Positions 6,051 through 12,105 of a stretch of 12,105 nucleotides of DNA are shown piece after piece. This stretch comes from Caldifarciminota bacterium (GTDB lineage: Bacteria > Hydrothermota > Tepidihabitantia > SM23-42), in assembly GCA_030671005.1 (NCBI GenBank), contig DAOVAN010000037.1, positions 1-12,105 on the forward strand, read 5' to 3'. Position 1 is the first letter of the stretch, and every line of letters begins with the position of its first letter. Below the pieces are notes generated by a model. The model searched no databases and was not told where the DNA came from. It was given only the letters and a program-made list of their open reading frames with translations. The position numbers and the translations under genes are program-made.

Positions 6051-6590
6051 TCAATATAGGGCTCTTTCCCTGCCAATGGTTGTCGACGGACCGTGACCGG
6101 GATATACCATCGTCTCGTCGGGCAGCACCATTAGCTTCTCGCGTATGCTGCGCAGAATTGCCTGTCCATCGCCGCCCGTGAACAACGTATTGCCTGGACC
6201 ATTAGGGAATAACGTGTCACCGGAAAAAAGATCATTACCGACAAGAAAACAACAGCCGCCTGGCGTATGGCCCGGTGTATGGATGACTCTCAATTGCTCT
6301 TTACCGAATTCAATCACCTGTGCATCATTCAGTTTGATGTCAAAACCAGAGACCCAATCCGAGGGGTGAATCGCCGCCTCCGCCTTCACTGTCTGCTTCA
6401 CCTGCTGGAGTGCGTTTATATGGTCAAAATGCCGATGGGTGGCAAGGATCATCTTGATATCGAGACCTTGGGCAGCTTTGATTATCTTGTCTGCCTCATC
6501 GCCCGGATCGATGATTATCCCGATCTTTTCCGATTCGACAATGTAGCAGTTGTTTCCCAGACCACCCACAACTATTTTGTTTATTGTCAT
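6051..6590 (-). CDS. metallo-beta-lactamase fold hydrolase, glyoxalase II-like
   Basis: A 179-residue MBL-fold metallohydrolase of the small YcbL/GloB-like type. The dinuclear metal site is complete: THRHFDH (51-57; His52, His54, Asp56, His57), His108 in HTPGHTPGG, Asp125 in SGDTLF, and His166 in YPGHGP. The N-terminal GLGNNCYIV (10-18) is typical of the subgroup. Members hydrolyse thioesters of glutathione or other thiols, or act as persulfide dioxygenases; the lack of an extended C-terminal substrate domain means the thiol partner cannot be named. The ATG at 6590 gives the normal family start. A longer frame from 6704 begins on the -10 box of the promoter, so it cannot be transcribed from there. 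It is the first gene of the five-gene run that includes the GT4/PIG-L pair. Confidence 0.92.
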   Translation of the reverse strand: MTINKIVVGGLGNNCYIVESEKIGIIIDPGDEADKIIKAAQGLDIKMILATHRHFDHINALQQVKQTVKAEAAIHPSDWVSGFDIKLNDAQVIEFGKEQLRVIHTPGHTPGGCCFLVGNDLFSGDTLFPNGPGNTLFTGGDGQAILRSIREKLMVLPDETMVYPGHGPSTTIGRERALY

Positions 6591-6602
6591 GTCTCTTAGA
6601 AA

Positions 6603-6618
6603 AGTGCTCGGCAGCACT
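6603..6618 (-). promoter_or_regulatory. hairpin in the 5' leader of the MBL gene
   Basis: On the transcribed strand AGTGCT-GCCG-AGCACT forms a perfect 6-bp stem with a 4-base loop, followed by TTTTCT. The ATG lies 12 bases beyond the stem, and the ribosome-binding region (AAGAG) lies just after it. It could act as a weak terminator or as a structure that controls access to the start codon. The stem is short, so confidence is limited. Confidence 0.4.
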
Positions 6619-6702
6619 GGGTTGCTCTTGTATTGGGAAATATCGAAGAAGAGTAATTTGCTTTGCCATGACAAAAAAATGTACGACCAGAAACCATGTA
6701 TC

Positions 6703-6730
6703 ATTATAATCTACAAAAAACAAAAGTCAA
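6703..6730 (-). promoter_or_regulatory. sigma70-like promoter for the MBL-GNAT-CelD-GT4-PIG-L run
   Basis: On the minus strand TTGACT (6730-6725, 5/6) is followed by a 16-bp T-rich spacer and a perfect TATAAT (6708-6703). The start site should lie near 6696, leaving a leader of about 105 bases before the ATG at 6590. This is the best promoter match noticed in the window. It lies in the 196-bp gap between the YitH-like gene and the MBL gene, so the five downstream genes can be expressed apart from the AlkZ-M20-GNAT run. Confidence 0.7.
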
Positions 6731-6786
6731 TATTCAATCGGGCAATACGTCTGTTGAAATCTACTACACAGTTTTTCAAACCGTCG

Positions 6787-7623
6787 TTAACCTATGTCCG
6801 CAGACACGATACCATACACATGACGCTCATAGTCTATCCTTTGGCCACGGTACATCCTCAACGAGGGCGGACGATATTCGAACCCGTGCCGCAATAAAAC
6901 CTCAATGGCAGCTTGATTTAACTCCAGGACACCCATCGTCAAAATGTCTTTCCTGTGTTTTCCAATAATCGAAGACAGGAGTTCGTCACAGGCCATTCTA
7001 TTCTCAGCAACGAGCGGGCCGATATGTAATACACCATTTGTCCTGTTTCTCACTACGGCATAGGCCGAAATCTTTTTCTTCCCCAGACAATACGTGGTCT
7101 CCTCATACTCCTTCATCAAACTCTTCAATAGCATACTCCGGTCGATTCCTGTCTTTTCGCGATCGAACAGGAGTACTGACTGAAACTGCGGGCAAACGAG
7201 TCTATCTTTACCCTCCACATCACGGTCTTCGGTTGCTTCACGCACGAATCTCAACGAAAGATATTTGTCCCTGAACTTGAGTCTCCGGTATATCGAAACC
7301 GCAGCAAACACACCGTCAAGTTCTATCGTCCTGACACCCTTCTTGTCCAAATATGAAACGGCGTGTTTCATAAGCATGAACCCTATGCCCTTTGCCCTTT
7401 CTTCCTTTCCGACAATCAGATTACCGAGAAAAGCATAACCCTCATACGATACCGTAGTCACAATGCCTACTCTTTCTGTGTCTTGCCAGGCGACAAAACA
7501 GCCAGTAGGATCGAAACGCAGCAGTCTCTCAAAATCATCCTCGAGGTGACCCCATTTCTCGATATCGGTAAGGTGCTTGGCAAACTCAATGTCGGCGTGC
7601 GTCATGACCGCTATTTCTATCAT
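6787..7623 (-). CDS. two-domain GNAT acetyltransferase, YitH-like
   Basis: A 278-residue protein with an N-terminal GNAT domain (about 1-130) and a C-terminal domain of the Acetyltransf_18 type (about 140-262). The CoA loop is present as R76-x2-G79-x-G81 (ERAKGIG), after the strand GNLIVGKEE. The second domain ends with NQAAIEVLLRHGFEYRPPSLRMYRG (split as 236-250 and 251-260), typical of B. subtilis YitH-like proteins. These acetylate unknown small molecules. The start at 7623 is firm: GGAGAG lies six bases upstream and the ATG overlaps the M20 stop (ATGA, 7623-7620). Tight coupling to a deacylase-type hydrolase suggests both act on one acylated metabolite. It resembles MshD only in having two GNAT domains; the C-terminal signature favours the YitH group. 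Confidence 0.9.
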   Translation of the reverse strand: MIEIAVMTHADIEFAKHLTDIEKWGHLEDDFERLLRFDPTGCFVAWQDTERVGIVTTVSYEGYAFLGNLIVGKEERAKGIGFMLMKHAVSYLDKKGVRTIELDGVFAAVSIYRRLKFRDKYLSLRFVREATEDRDVEGKDRLVCPQFQSVLLFDREKTGIDRSMLLKSLMKEYEETTYCLGKKKISAYAVVRNRTNGVLHIGPLVAENRMACDELLSSIIGKHRKDILTMGVLELNQAAIEVLLRHGFEYRPPSLRMYRGQRIDYERHVYGIVSADIG

Positions 7624-8930
7624 GCAGTCTCTCCAGCAGATAGCAGTTTTAATACGGTCAATGCATAGATATAAGCACAATCGTAGATATTTTTCACATG
7701 AATGAATTCATTTGGACTGTGGGCACATCTGAGCAGTCCAGGACCGTAGGCATAAGCTGGAATATTCTCCTTTAGATAATACCGGGTCTCCAGCAAACCA
7801 GGGCACATATAGAATCTCACTCTTTCACCTGAAATGCTCTTGATACTACTGACCAGCACATCCGCAACAGGATGGTCTGAAGAAATGCCCGACGACTCTC
7901 CCTGCTGTAGGGTTTCCATCTCGATACTCATTCCATCTTTCCTAAACCGGTTGAGCAAAGTAGTCAAGCGTGCCCTTTCTTTTTGAAGTTTCTCTTCGGG
8001 ATTGATCCGCCTTTCGACACTGAATCGACACTCACCCGGGACAGTATTGAAGTTCGTACCACATCGGCAAGTGCCACCCAGCATTAGTATCGAGTTCTTG
8101 GATTCACCGGGTGCGACCGCATACTGTGTCTGTTTCTTTTCTACGATCTTCTTAATCTTGTGCAATGCATTTGCCAGACTCACCATCTGCTCAAACGCAT
8201 TTATCCCCTTGTGCTGTAGTACAGCATGAACCGACTTGCCTTTTACTTTGATCAATAGGGAGATCGCACCACGACACGCATTCCACACCGCGCCACTGGT
8301 CGGTTCAGGCATGAGCATAGCAACACCATTTTCCTTAGTTATATAACCATGCTCGAAAAGAAACTGAGTACCAAACCTGCCACCCGTTTCTTCATCAGGG
8401 ACGATAACCAAGCAGACCCGCCCTGGTAGTTTTAAGTCAAAAAGCTGCAAGACACGCACGGCATAGATCATCGAAGCCAAACCGCCCTTCATATCTGATG
8501 CCCCGCGGCCATATAGCCTGTTGCCCCTAAGCTTCGGAATGAATTGATGCCCTCCTGCAGCCGGAACAACATCATAATGGCCATGAAAATATATGGTCCT
8601 CTTCCCCTCGCCATAAGACGCGACCAGGCAGTACCGCGACTGTGCGCCGACCCCCGGCGCGCGCACCTTAACCACCTTCGGCCGCAGACCAAATTGCTTC
8701 AATCTCTGCGCAATCAGTTCTACACACTCCTTATACTTTGTGCCGGGCGGGTTTTCCGTCGGGATTCTGATCAAGTCCCGTGTAAAACCGAGCATCTCCT
8801 TATGCAGTGAGCGGACCTGCTTTTTCAAAACCTGGGTATCTATTTTCTGAATAGATCTTTTTCTAGAGATTACCTTTGAAGAGATATTCCTCACCCTGGT
8901 GATTATAGGATGAAACCAATTCTTTGTCAA
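7620..8930 (-). CDS. M20 family (ArgE/DapE-type) metallohydrolase
   Basis: A dizinc amidohydrolase/peptidase of family M20. Numbering from the longest frame (436 aa): HGHYD at 116-120 (His118, Asp120), bridging Asp146 in YGRGASDMKGG, catalytic Glu180 and ligand Glu181 in VPDEETGG, the MPEP acidic ligand at Glu209, and the last ligand His404 in CAHSPNEFI. All expected ligands are present. The lid domain (about 216-335) has GKSVHA, its usual His motif. It removes acyl groups or cleaves a dipeptide bond; ArgE, DapE and aminoacylase roles cannot be told apart. The start is uncertain: TTG 8930 overlaps the upstream gene by 68 bp, and other choices are GTG 8894, TTG 8828 and ATG 8795 (391 aa, with AAGGAG but no spacing). 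Length from 8795 or 8828 best fits the family. Its stop overlaps the next ATG. Confidence 0.92.
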   Translation of the reverse strand: MTKNWFHPIITRVRNISSKVISRKRSIQKIDTQVLKKQVRSLHKEMLGFTRDLIRIPTENPPGTKYKECVELIAQRLKQFGLRPKVVKVRAPGVGAQSRYCLVASYGEGKRTIYFHGHYDVVPAAGGHQFIPKLRGNRLYGRGASDMKGGLASMIYAVRVLQLFDLKLPGRVCLVIVPDEETGGRFGTQFLFEHGYITKENGVAMLMPEPTSGAVWNACRGAISLLIKVKGKSVHAVLQHKGINAFEQMVSLANALHKIKKIVEKKQTQYAVAPGESKNSILMLGGTCRCGTNFNTVPGECRFSVERRINPEEKLQKERARLTTLLNRFRKDGMSIEMETLQQGESSGISSDHPVADVLVSSIKSISGERVRFYMCPGLLETRYYLKENIPAYAYGPGLLRCAHSPNEFIHVKNIYDCAYIYALTVLKLLSAGETA

Positions 8931-9678
8931 TCATTGACGAGACTACCTCTCTCACCTCTCTCAAAGGCAAATTGAAGAACCGGGCAATAGCCTTCGGTGT
9001 TGTCCTGGCTGTTGTGTAAATATACTTCTCAATTATTCTACGCTTGGCTTCTGCCTCGCTGAGTAGCTTAGCCTTTGTCTTTATCGCCTGAGGCACCCAT
9101 TTATCAACCGATGCCCAGACCCCGAAGCGCCAGCGGCATTTACACCGAGCAATCTTACCGGCACAGCATATGAGCAATCGCCTCTGCAATTCAAGTAAGG
9201 CCTGTCGCAATATCCTCTTTGTCGGTCGTGAAGAGATGTCCAGCTGATCCCTGATTTGATGTGTCATGAGTGGACCATGTTCATTGAGCATATCCATCAC
9301 CGACTTTGCCATTTCACTTAGCGCTCTCTGTTCATACAGGACACGGTAGTCCGGTATCGGATAGAGATGGATAAAACTGGGCAGCAACTTCATGGATATG
9401 ATTGTATTATTCGGACCCAGCATACGACCGTAATATACCCACTTCTTTATGATCAGCACATGAACAAAATCCCACATTCTTTGATCTGCCTCAAATTTGC
9501 TGGGTAGATCATCGGTGTATATCGCCTTAGCGAGAGTGGGTAAGTGCCCGTTGGAAAACGCAGACACAAAACCCAGACGTTCGATGAATTCCTTTGCCTC
9601 TTCGATTCTGAAAATTTTCACACTTCTATCGAGCAACCATCTCTTATTTTTGATCGCCCTCAAAGATATCCTTTTCAT
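8863..9678 (-). CDS. AlkZ-related (YcaQ-like) winged-helix protein
   Basis: A 271-residue protein that resembles the compact AlkZ-related group within the YcaQ/AlkZ DNA-glycosylase superfamily. The N-terminal part (27-115) has the FIERLGFVSAF and WDFVHVLIIKKWVYYGRML segments. A winged-helix block follows (126-170: MDMLNEHGPLMTHQIRDQL, then ALLELQRRLLI), and then FGVWASVDKWVP (185-196). A second helix-turn-helix-like stretch closes the protein (213-258). Classical AlkZ opens DNA interstrand cross-links and removes alkylated bases; the compact forms have no proven activity and the catalytic QxQ/QxD motif is not evident here. Four Cys (171, 172, 179, 181) are close together and may bind metal. 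The ATG has only a weak AGAG upstream. No promoter was found in front. It leads the M20-GNAT run, which it may regulate or serve. Confidence 0.75.
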   Translation of the reverse strand: MKRISLRAIKNKRWLLDRSVKIFRIEEAKEFIERLGFVSAFSNGHLPTLAKAIYTDDLPSKFEADQRMWDFVHVLIIKKWVYYGRMLGPNNTIISMKLLPSFIHLYPIPDYRVLYEQRALSEMAKSVMDMLNEHGPLMTHQIRDQLDISSRPTKRILRQALLELQRRLLICCAGKIARCKCRWRFGVWASVDKWVPQAIKTKAKLLSEAEAKRRIIEKYIYTTARTTPKAIARFFNLPLREVREVVSSMIDKELVSSYNHQGEEYLFKGNL

Positions 9679-9836
9679 ATTTGCTCTGTGTTTTTCAAAC
9701 GGGCTCTTGCCGATTTCTTTTCGTCTGGTCTTTTACTACTGAAGTTTGTAATAGCATATCCTGGATGAATGGAAACTGAATTTGTACATACCATACATAG
9801 AAAATGTTCGCTACTCGATCCGGGACCGAACTGGTC

Positions 9837-9868
9837 AGCCCCCACACCCATACGTAGATGTGGGGGCT
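9837..9868. repeat. perfect 10-bp GC-rich hairpin
   Basis: AGCCCCCACA (9837-9846) and TGTGGGGGCT (9859-9868) are exact inverted copies with a 12-base loop that contains the palindrome TACGTA. It lies about 120 bases beyond the TonB receptor stop and is the strongest stem in the window. On the plus strand it is followed only by TTTGCT, and on the minus strand by TGACC, so a factor-independent terminator is not well supported. It overlaps the Kelch-like relic. Confidence 0.6.
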
Positions 9869-9909
9869 TTGCTCTCCCAGGTGTCGGTCTGTGGATCGCA
9901 GGCTTCAAC
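9847..9909 (-). pseudogene. Kelch-repeat-like coding relic
   Basis: Read on the minus strand from 9909, 21 codons give VEACDPQTDTWESKAPTSTYG, written here as the whole relic. It matches the Kelch beta-propeller blade pattern of VExYDPxTDTWxxKAxMPTxR. The frame closes soon after, and the flanking DNA shows no further blade, no start codon in context and no ribosome-binding site. It looks like the last trace of a decayed secreted Kelch protein. A chance match is possible because the relic is short. Confidence 0.4.
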
Positions 9910-9988
9910 TATACTCAAAGATGAGTATGGCGCAGTTGAATCTTTTTGACCAACATGCTCACTCTGTAAACTACTGACGACCATCAGA

Positions 9989-12105
9989 TCAGAACATGAG
10001 TCCCAATCCGAAACGGGCACGGAAACCAGGCAGGTAGTTGCGTGCGTCAAACCAGTAATCATTACGACAATCGATATAAGAGCGCTTTGCCTCACGCGGG
10101 TTTATTAACCCGTCATGATTGAAGTCAGACTGCGGCGAATATCTCGTGCTGGTAAGAGACGTATACTCGAACTGGTCAAGCGATGGTTCAGGATCACCAT
10201 GCGCTGTCGGATGCCCGGTCGTTTCATGAACCTCGACGATCTGCTCGCGGTTGAAGAGATTGAGAAGCATACCGCGTAACACGAGTTTAACCGGACCAAC
10301 GCTGAACCGGCGGCTGAAATTCCAGTCTACGTTCCAGTAACCAGACATGCGGGCAGAATTTTCATCGCCCAAGCGGTTGCCACGTAGATCGCGGGGCGTG
10401 TAAGGATGTCCAGAATGAAACGAGAAGACAAACGAGTTGTTGAAATCCTGGAACGGAATCATGAAGAAATCACTGGGCAATTCCACGTCGATATTAGCGT
10501 TCACGATATGGCGCTCGTCAAAATCGAGCCAGTAGTCGATGACCGGAACATCTATATTGTAGAAGTAATGATCCTGATACCACTCAAACGCACTGGCTGC
10601 GGTACCCTTGGCATACTGCAATGTGTAGCTCAGGCCAACTGCATACATACTCGACATGCGCTTCTGGAGATTAAACTCAAACCCCTTCACATTACCGTAA
10701 TCCACGTTCTCATATCGAAAGTACGTGTAGGGAATGGCAATTATCTCACGGACTTGATTTAAGTCGTAGATGTCCTTGAAGTACGCGGTAAAGCCAAAAA
10801 CAACTTCGTCGGTAAACTGATTCTCAACCCCCAGCTCGTACAAGACCGTCCTTTCCGGCTCGATCAGAACATTCCCGATAACCGCATTGCCACGGGTGAC
10901 CAGGCTTCTGACTACCTGCGTGTCAGTTGACGTGTACATGTTACCCAGTGCTGGCAGCTGGAAGTACTGCCCGTAATTGAAGCGCAGTTTCATCCGGTCG
11001 GTCACCGGTAACGAGAAACCAAGTCGCGGCGAGATGTTGAACGATGCTTCTGAAGAAACGAGTGTATCATTTAGAAAATTACCTGGTTCGTCATAGGTTG
11101 TAGTTTTGGCGTCAAAGTAATCGAAGCGCAATCCGATGCGTGCAACGAGGCCTTCGAAATCCATCTTGTCCTGAATATACGCGGCGATCTTCCATGGACT
11201 GCGGTCGTAATAATCCCAGAACGGGTTCGTTACCGAAGGTAGATTGTTGTCGAAGAATTGCATGTCATAACGTGTCAAGTCGCATCCCGTCTTGATCTCA
11301 TGAACCTTACCCAAAGCATGGCTGACATCAAAACGGGCCTGAATGTCATCGTTGTTCCACGCTCTCCAGACTCGAAAGTCTCCATAGCTGTAGAAAAATC
11401 CTTCCACACCATAAGGGTTGTGCCGCAATGCCTCAACACCACTGTCGTAATAGTCCTCGTGGTACTGTCTTACGCTGTCGATCAACACATCACGTACTCT
11501 TATCGTATCACCGTCGACAACTTTGTATCCGGCGTCCGAGACCTCATACAACAACGGCAATAGATGTTCAGCATAGAACCGATAATCTTCATACCATTTT
11601 CGATCATTACCAGATTCGTATTCATAATCACGATTCCCGAAGACACGGCCATAATGTGTCATGCCCACCTTAAGCGAAGCCAGGGTTTGCGATGTCACCA
11701 TGTAGTTGAATGTCGAGGAGAGTATCCATGTATTGATACGGTTCATCGGTTTCTGGCCAAAATACTTCAAGTCATACTGACCGGTTCCCGTTATCGCGGA
11801 CCAAACCACCCATTGACGACGTTCGCTGAATCCCGAAAAGGTCAGCTTTCCCTTTGCTTTGGGTAGATGATAAGAAAGCCTTCCTTGCAAACGGTAATCC
11901 TGTCGCGGCGCAGGGATCTTGAACAGCCCTTCCGGATGAGATGCATCGGTCATCATCAGTTCGCCCGAGAAAAAGTACCTCAGTCGCGACGCAAGAGGGA
12001 TAGGGCCACCCAGCGAGAATTCATACTGACTGAACCCGTAATTTAGATGATCCTGCCATCCTGCGAACAGCACATCTGTGATATAGCCAACACCACCTGA
12101 TACCT
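9989..12105 (-). CDS. TonB-dependent outer-membrane receptor, C-terminal part
   Basis: The last 704 residues of a TonB-dependent receptor; the frame is open to the window edge, so signal peptide, TonB box and plug start are outside. A GTG at 12073 is not the true start. The visible part has the plug-to-barrel join (YEFSLGGPIP), then alternating amphipathic strands rich in Tyr, Trp and Phe that run to the end. SFHSGHPYTPRD followed by the NSARMSGYWNVDWNFSRRF stretch is a familiar near-C-terminal block in FCB-type receptors. The protein ends in Phe, as expected for BAM-dependent barrel insertion. An EF-hand-like loop DFNHDGLINPRE lies 34-45 residues from the end, probably in the last extracellular loop. 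It imports an unknown ligand across the outer membrane, powered by TonB-ExbB-ExbD. The ligand cannot be named from this part. Confidence 0.9.
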   Translation of the reverse strand, partial: VSGGVGYITDVLFAGWQDHLNYGFSQYEFSLGGPIPLASRLRYFFSGELMMTDASHPEGLFKIPAPRQDYRLQGRLSYHLPKAKGKLTFSGFSERRQWVVWSAITGTGQYDLKYFGQKPMNRINTWILSSTFNYMVTSQTLASLKVGMTHYGRVFGNRDYEYESGNDRKWYEDYRFYAEHLLPLLYEVSDAGYKVVDGDTIRVRDVLIDSVRQYHEDYYDSGVEALRHNPYGVEGFFYSYGDFRVWRAWNNDDIQARFDVSHALGKVHEIKTGCDLTRYDMQFFDNNLPSVTNPFWDYYDRSPWKIAAYIQDKMDFEGLVARIGLRFDYFDAKTTTYDEPGNFLNDTLVSSEASFNISPRLGFSLPVTDRMKLRFNYGQYFQLPALGNMYTSTDTQVVRSLVTRGNAVIGNVLIEPERTVLYELGVENQFTDEVVFGFTAYFKDIYDLNQVREIIAIPYTYFRYENVDYGNVKGFEFNLQKRMSSMYAVGLSYTLQYAKGTAASAFEWYQDHYFYNIDVPVIDYWLDFDERHIVNANIDVELPSDFFMIPFQDFNNSFVFSFHSGHPYTPRDLRGNRLGDENSARMSGYWNVDWNFSRRFSVGPVKLVLRGMLLNLFNREQIVEVHETTGHPTAHGDPEPSLDQFEYTSLTSTRYSPQSDFNHDGLINPREAKRSYIDCRNDYWFDARNYLPGFRARFGLGLMF
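10091..10126 (-). other. EF-hand-like calcium-binding loop in the TonB receptor
   Basis: The twelve residues DFNHDGLINPRE match the EF-hand/dockerin loop pattern DxNxDGxIxxxE at every ligand position (Asp1, Asn3, Asp5, Ile8, Glu12). It lies between the last two predicted barrel strands, after a Thr/Ser/Pro-rich loop, so it should face outward. Calcium could stiffen this loop or the ligand gate. The helices flanking a full EF-hand are not evident. Confidence 0.6.

Larger units (their letters stand above)
9679..9988. other. 310-bp spacer between the TonB receptor and the AlkZ-related gene
   Basis: No intact gene is seen. The spacer holds the GC-rich hairpin at 9837-9868 and the Kelch-like relic at 9847-9909. 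Short open frames on the minus strand overlap each other and lack ribosome-binding sites. No convincing promoter for the AlkZ-related gene was found by eye; TATGCT near 9754 has no -35 partner at the right distance. Confidence 0.6.

Noticed and set aside
5998..6054. TTG start for the GNAT gene overlapping the MBL stop
   Set aside because: A possible coupled start, but ATG 5997 has a good AAAGGAAA at normal spacing and gives a normal GNAT length.
6591..6704. N-terminal extension of the MBL protein from ATG 6704
   Set aside because: The ATG overlaps the -10 box of the promoter, and the added 38 residues have no counterpart in the MBL fold.
6787..7623. Reading the two-domain GNAT as MshD (mycothiol synthase), which would complete a mycothiol pathway
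   Set aside because: The C-terminal block matches YitH-type Acetyltransf_18 proteins, and the gene is in a different transcription unit from the GT4/PIG-L pair.
9675..10095. Overlapping minus-strand open frames after the TonB receptor (77 and 86 codons)
   Set aside because: They overlap the receptor or each other, lack ribosome-binding sites, and only the short Kelch-like stretch has recognisable sequence.
10097..10112. Palindrome CGGGTT-TATT-AACCCG
   Set aside because: It lies inside the coding sequence of the TonB receptor EF-hand-like loop and is explained by the codons there.

Overview
The window looks like a chromosomal stretch of a Gram-negative bacterium. A large TonB-dependent outer-membrane receptor at the right edge shows the double membrane. 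Intermediate G+C, mosaic AT-rich intergenic repeats of a kind common in uncultured sediment lineages, and the receptor's terminal layout (an EF-hand-like loop in the last extracellular loop, then a terminal Phe) suggest a candidate phylum such as WOR-3/Stahlbacteria or a relative of the FCB group. That placement is inference. There is no rRNA, tRNA, phage, transposase gene or CRISPR array. Every credible gene is on the minus strand, so transcription runs from high to low coordinates.

Layout in transcription order. (1) 12105-9989: TonB-dependent receptor, C-terminal 704 residues; its N-terminus lies outside the window. (2) 9988-9679: a 310-bp spacer with a perfect 10-bp GC-rich hairpin and a 21-codon relic that reads like a Kelch repeat. 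(3) 9678-6787: a coupled set of an AlkZ-related winged-helix protein (four-Cys cluster), an M20 ArgE/DapE-type metallohydrolase and a two-domain YitH-like GNAT acetyltransferase. (4) 6786-6591: a spacer with the best promoter in the window (TTGACT, 16 bp, TATAAT) and a small hairpin just before the next start codon. (5) 6590-2847: a five-gene run of metallo-beta-lactamase hydrolase, GNAT, CelD/FemAB-like acyltransferase, MshA-like GT4 glycosyltransferase and PIG-L/LmbE deacetylase, with overlapping or near-touching ends. (6) 2846-2431: a 416-bp repeat mosaic. (7) 2430-101: CDF metal exporter, ZIP metal transporter and COG1926 phosphoribosyltransferase, 1 nt apart, with a promoter placed so that the CDF mRNA would be leaderless.

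The best candidate for an undescribed system is block 5. A retaining GT4 enzyme followed by an overlapping PIG-L deacetylase is the core of mycothiol and bacillithiol synthesis (make a GlcNAc conjugate, then free its amine). Here two GNAT-fold acyltransferases that could modify that amine and a glyoxalase-II-like hydrolase are in the same run. The product could be a small glycoside cofactor or a surface/secreted glycan; the sequence does not decide. No MshC-like or BshC-like cysteine ligase is in the window. Block 7 looks like a metal homeostasis unit, with an unusual HxxxH in place of HxxxD at the CDF transport site.
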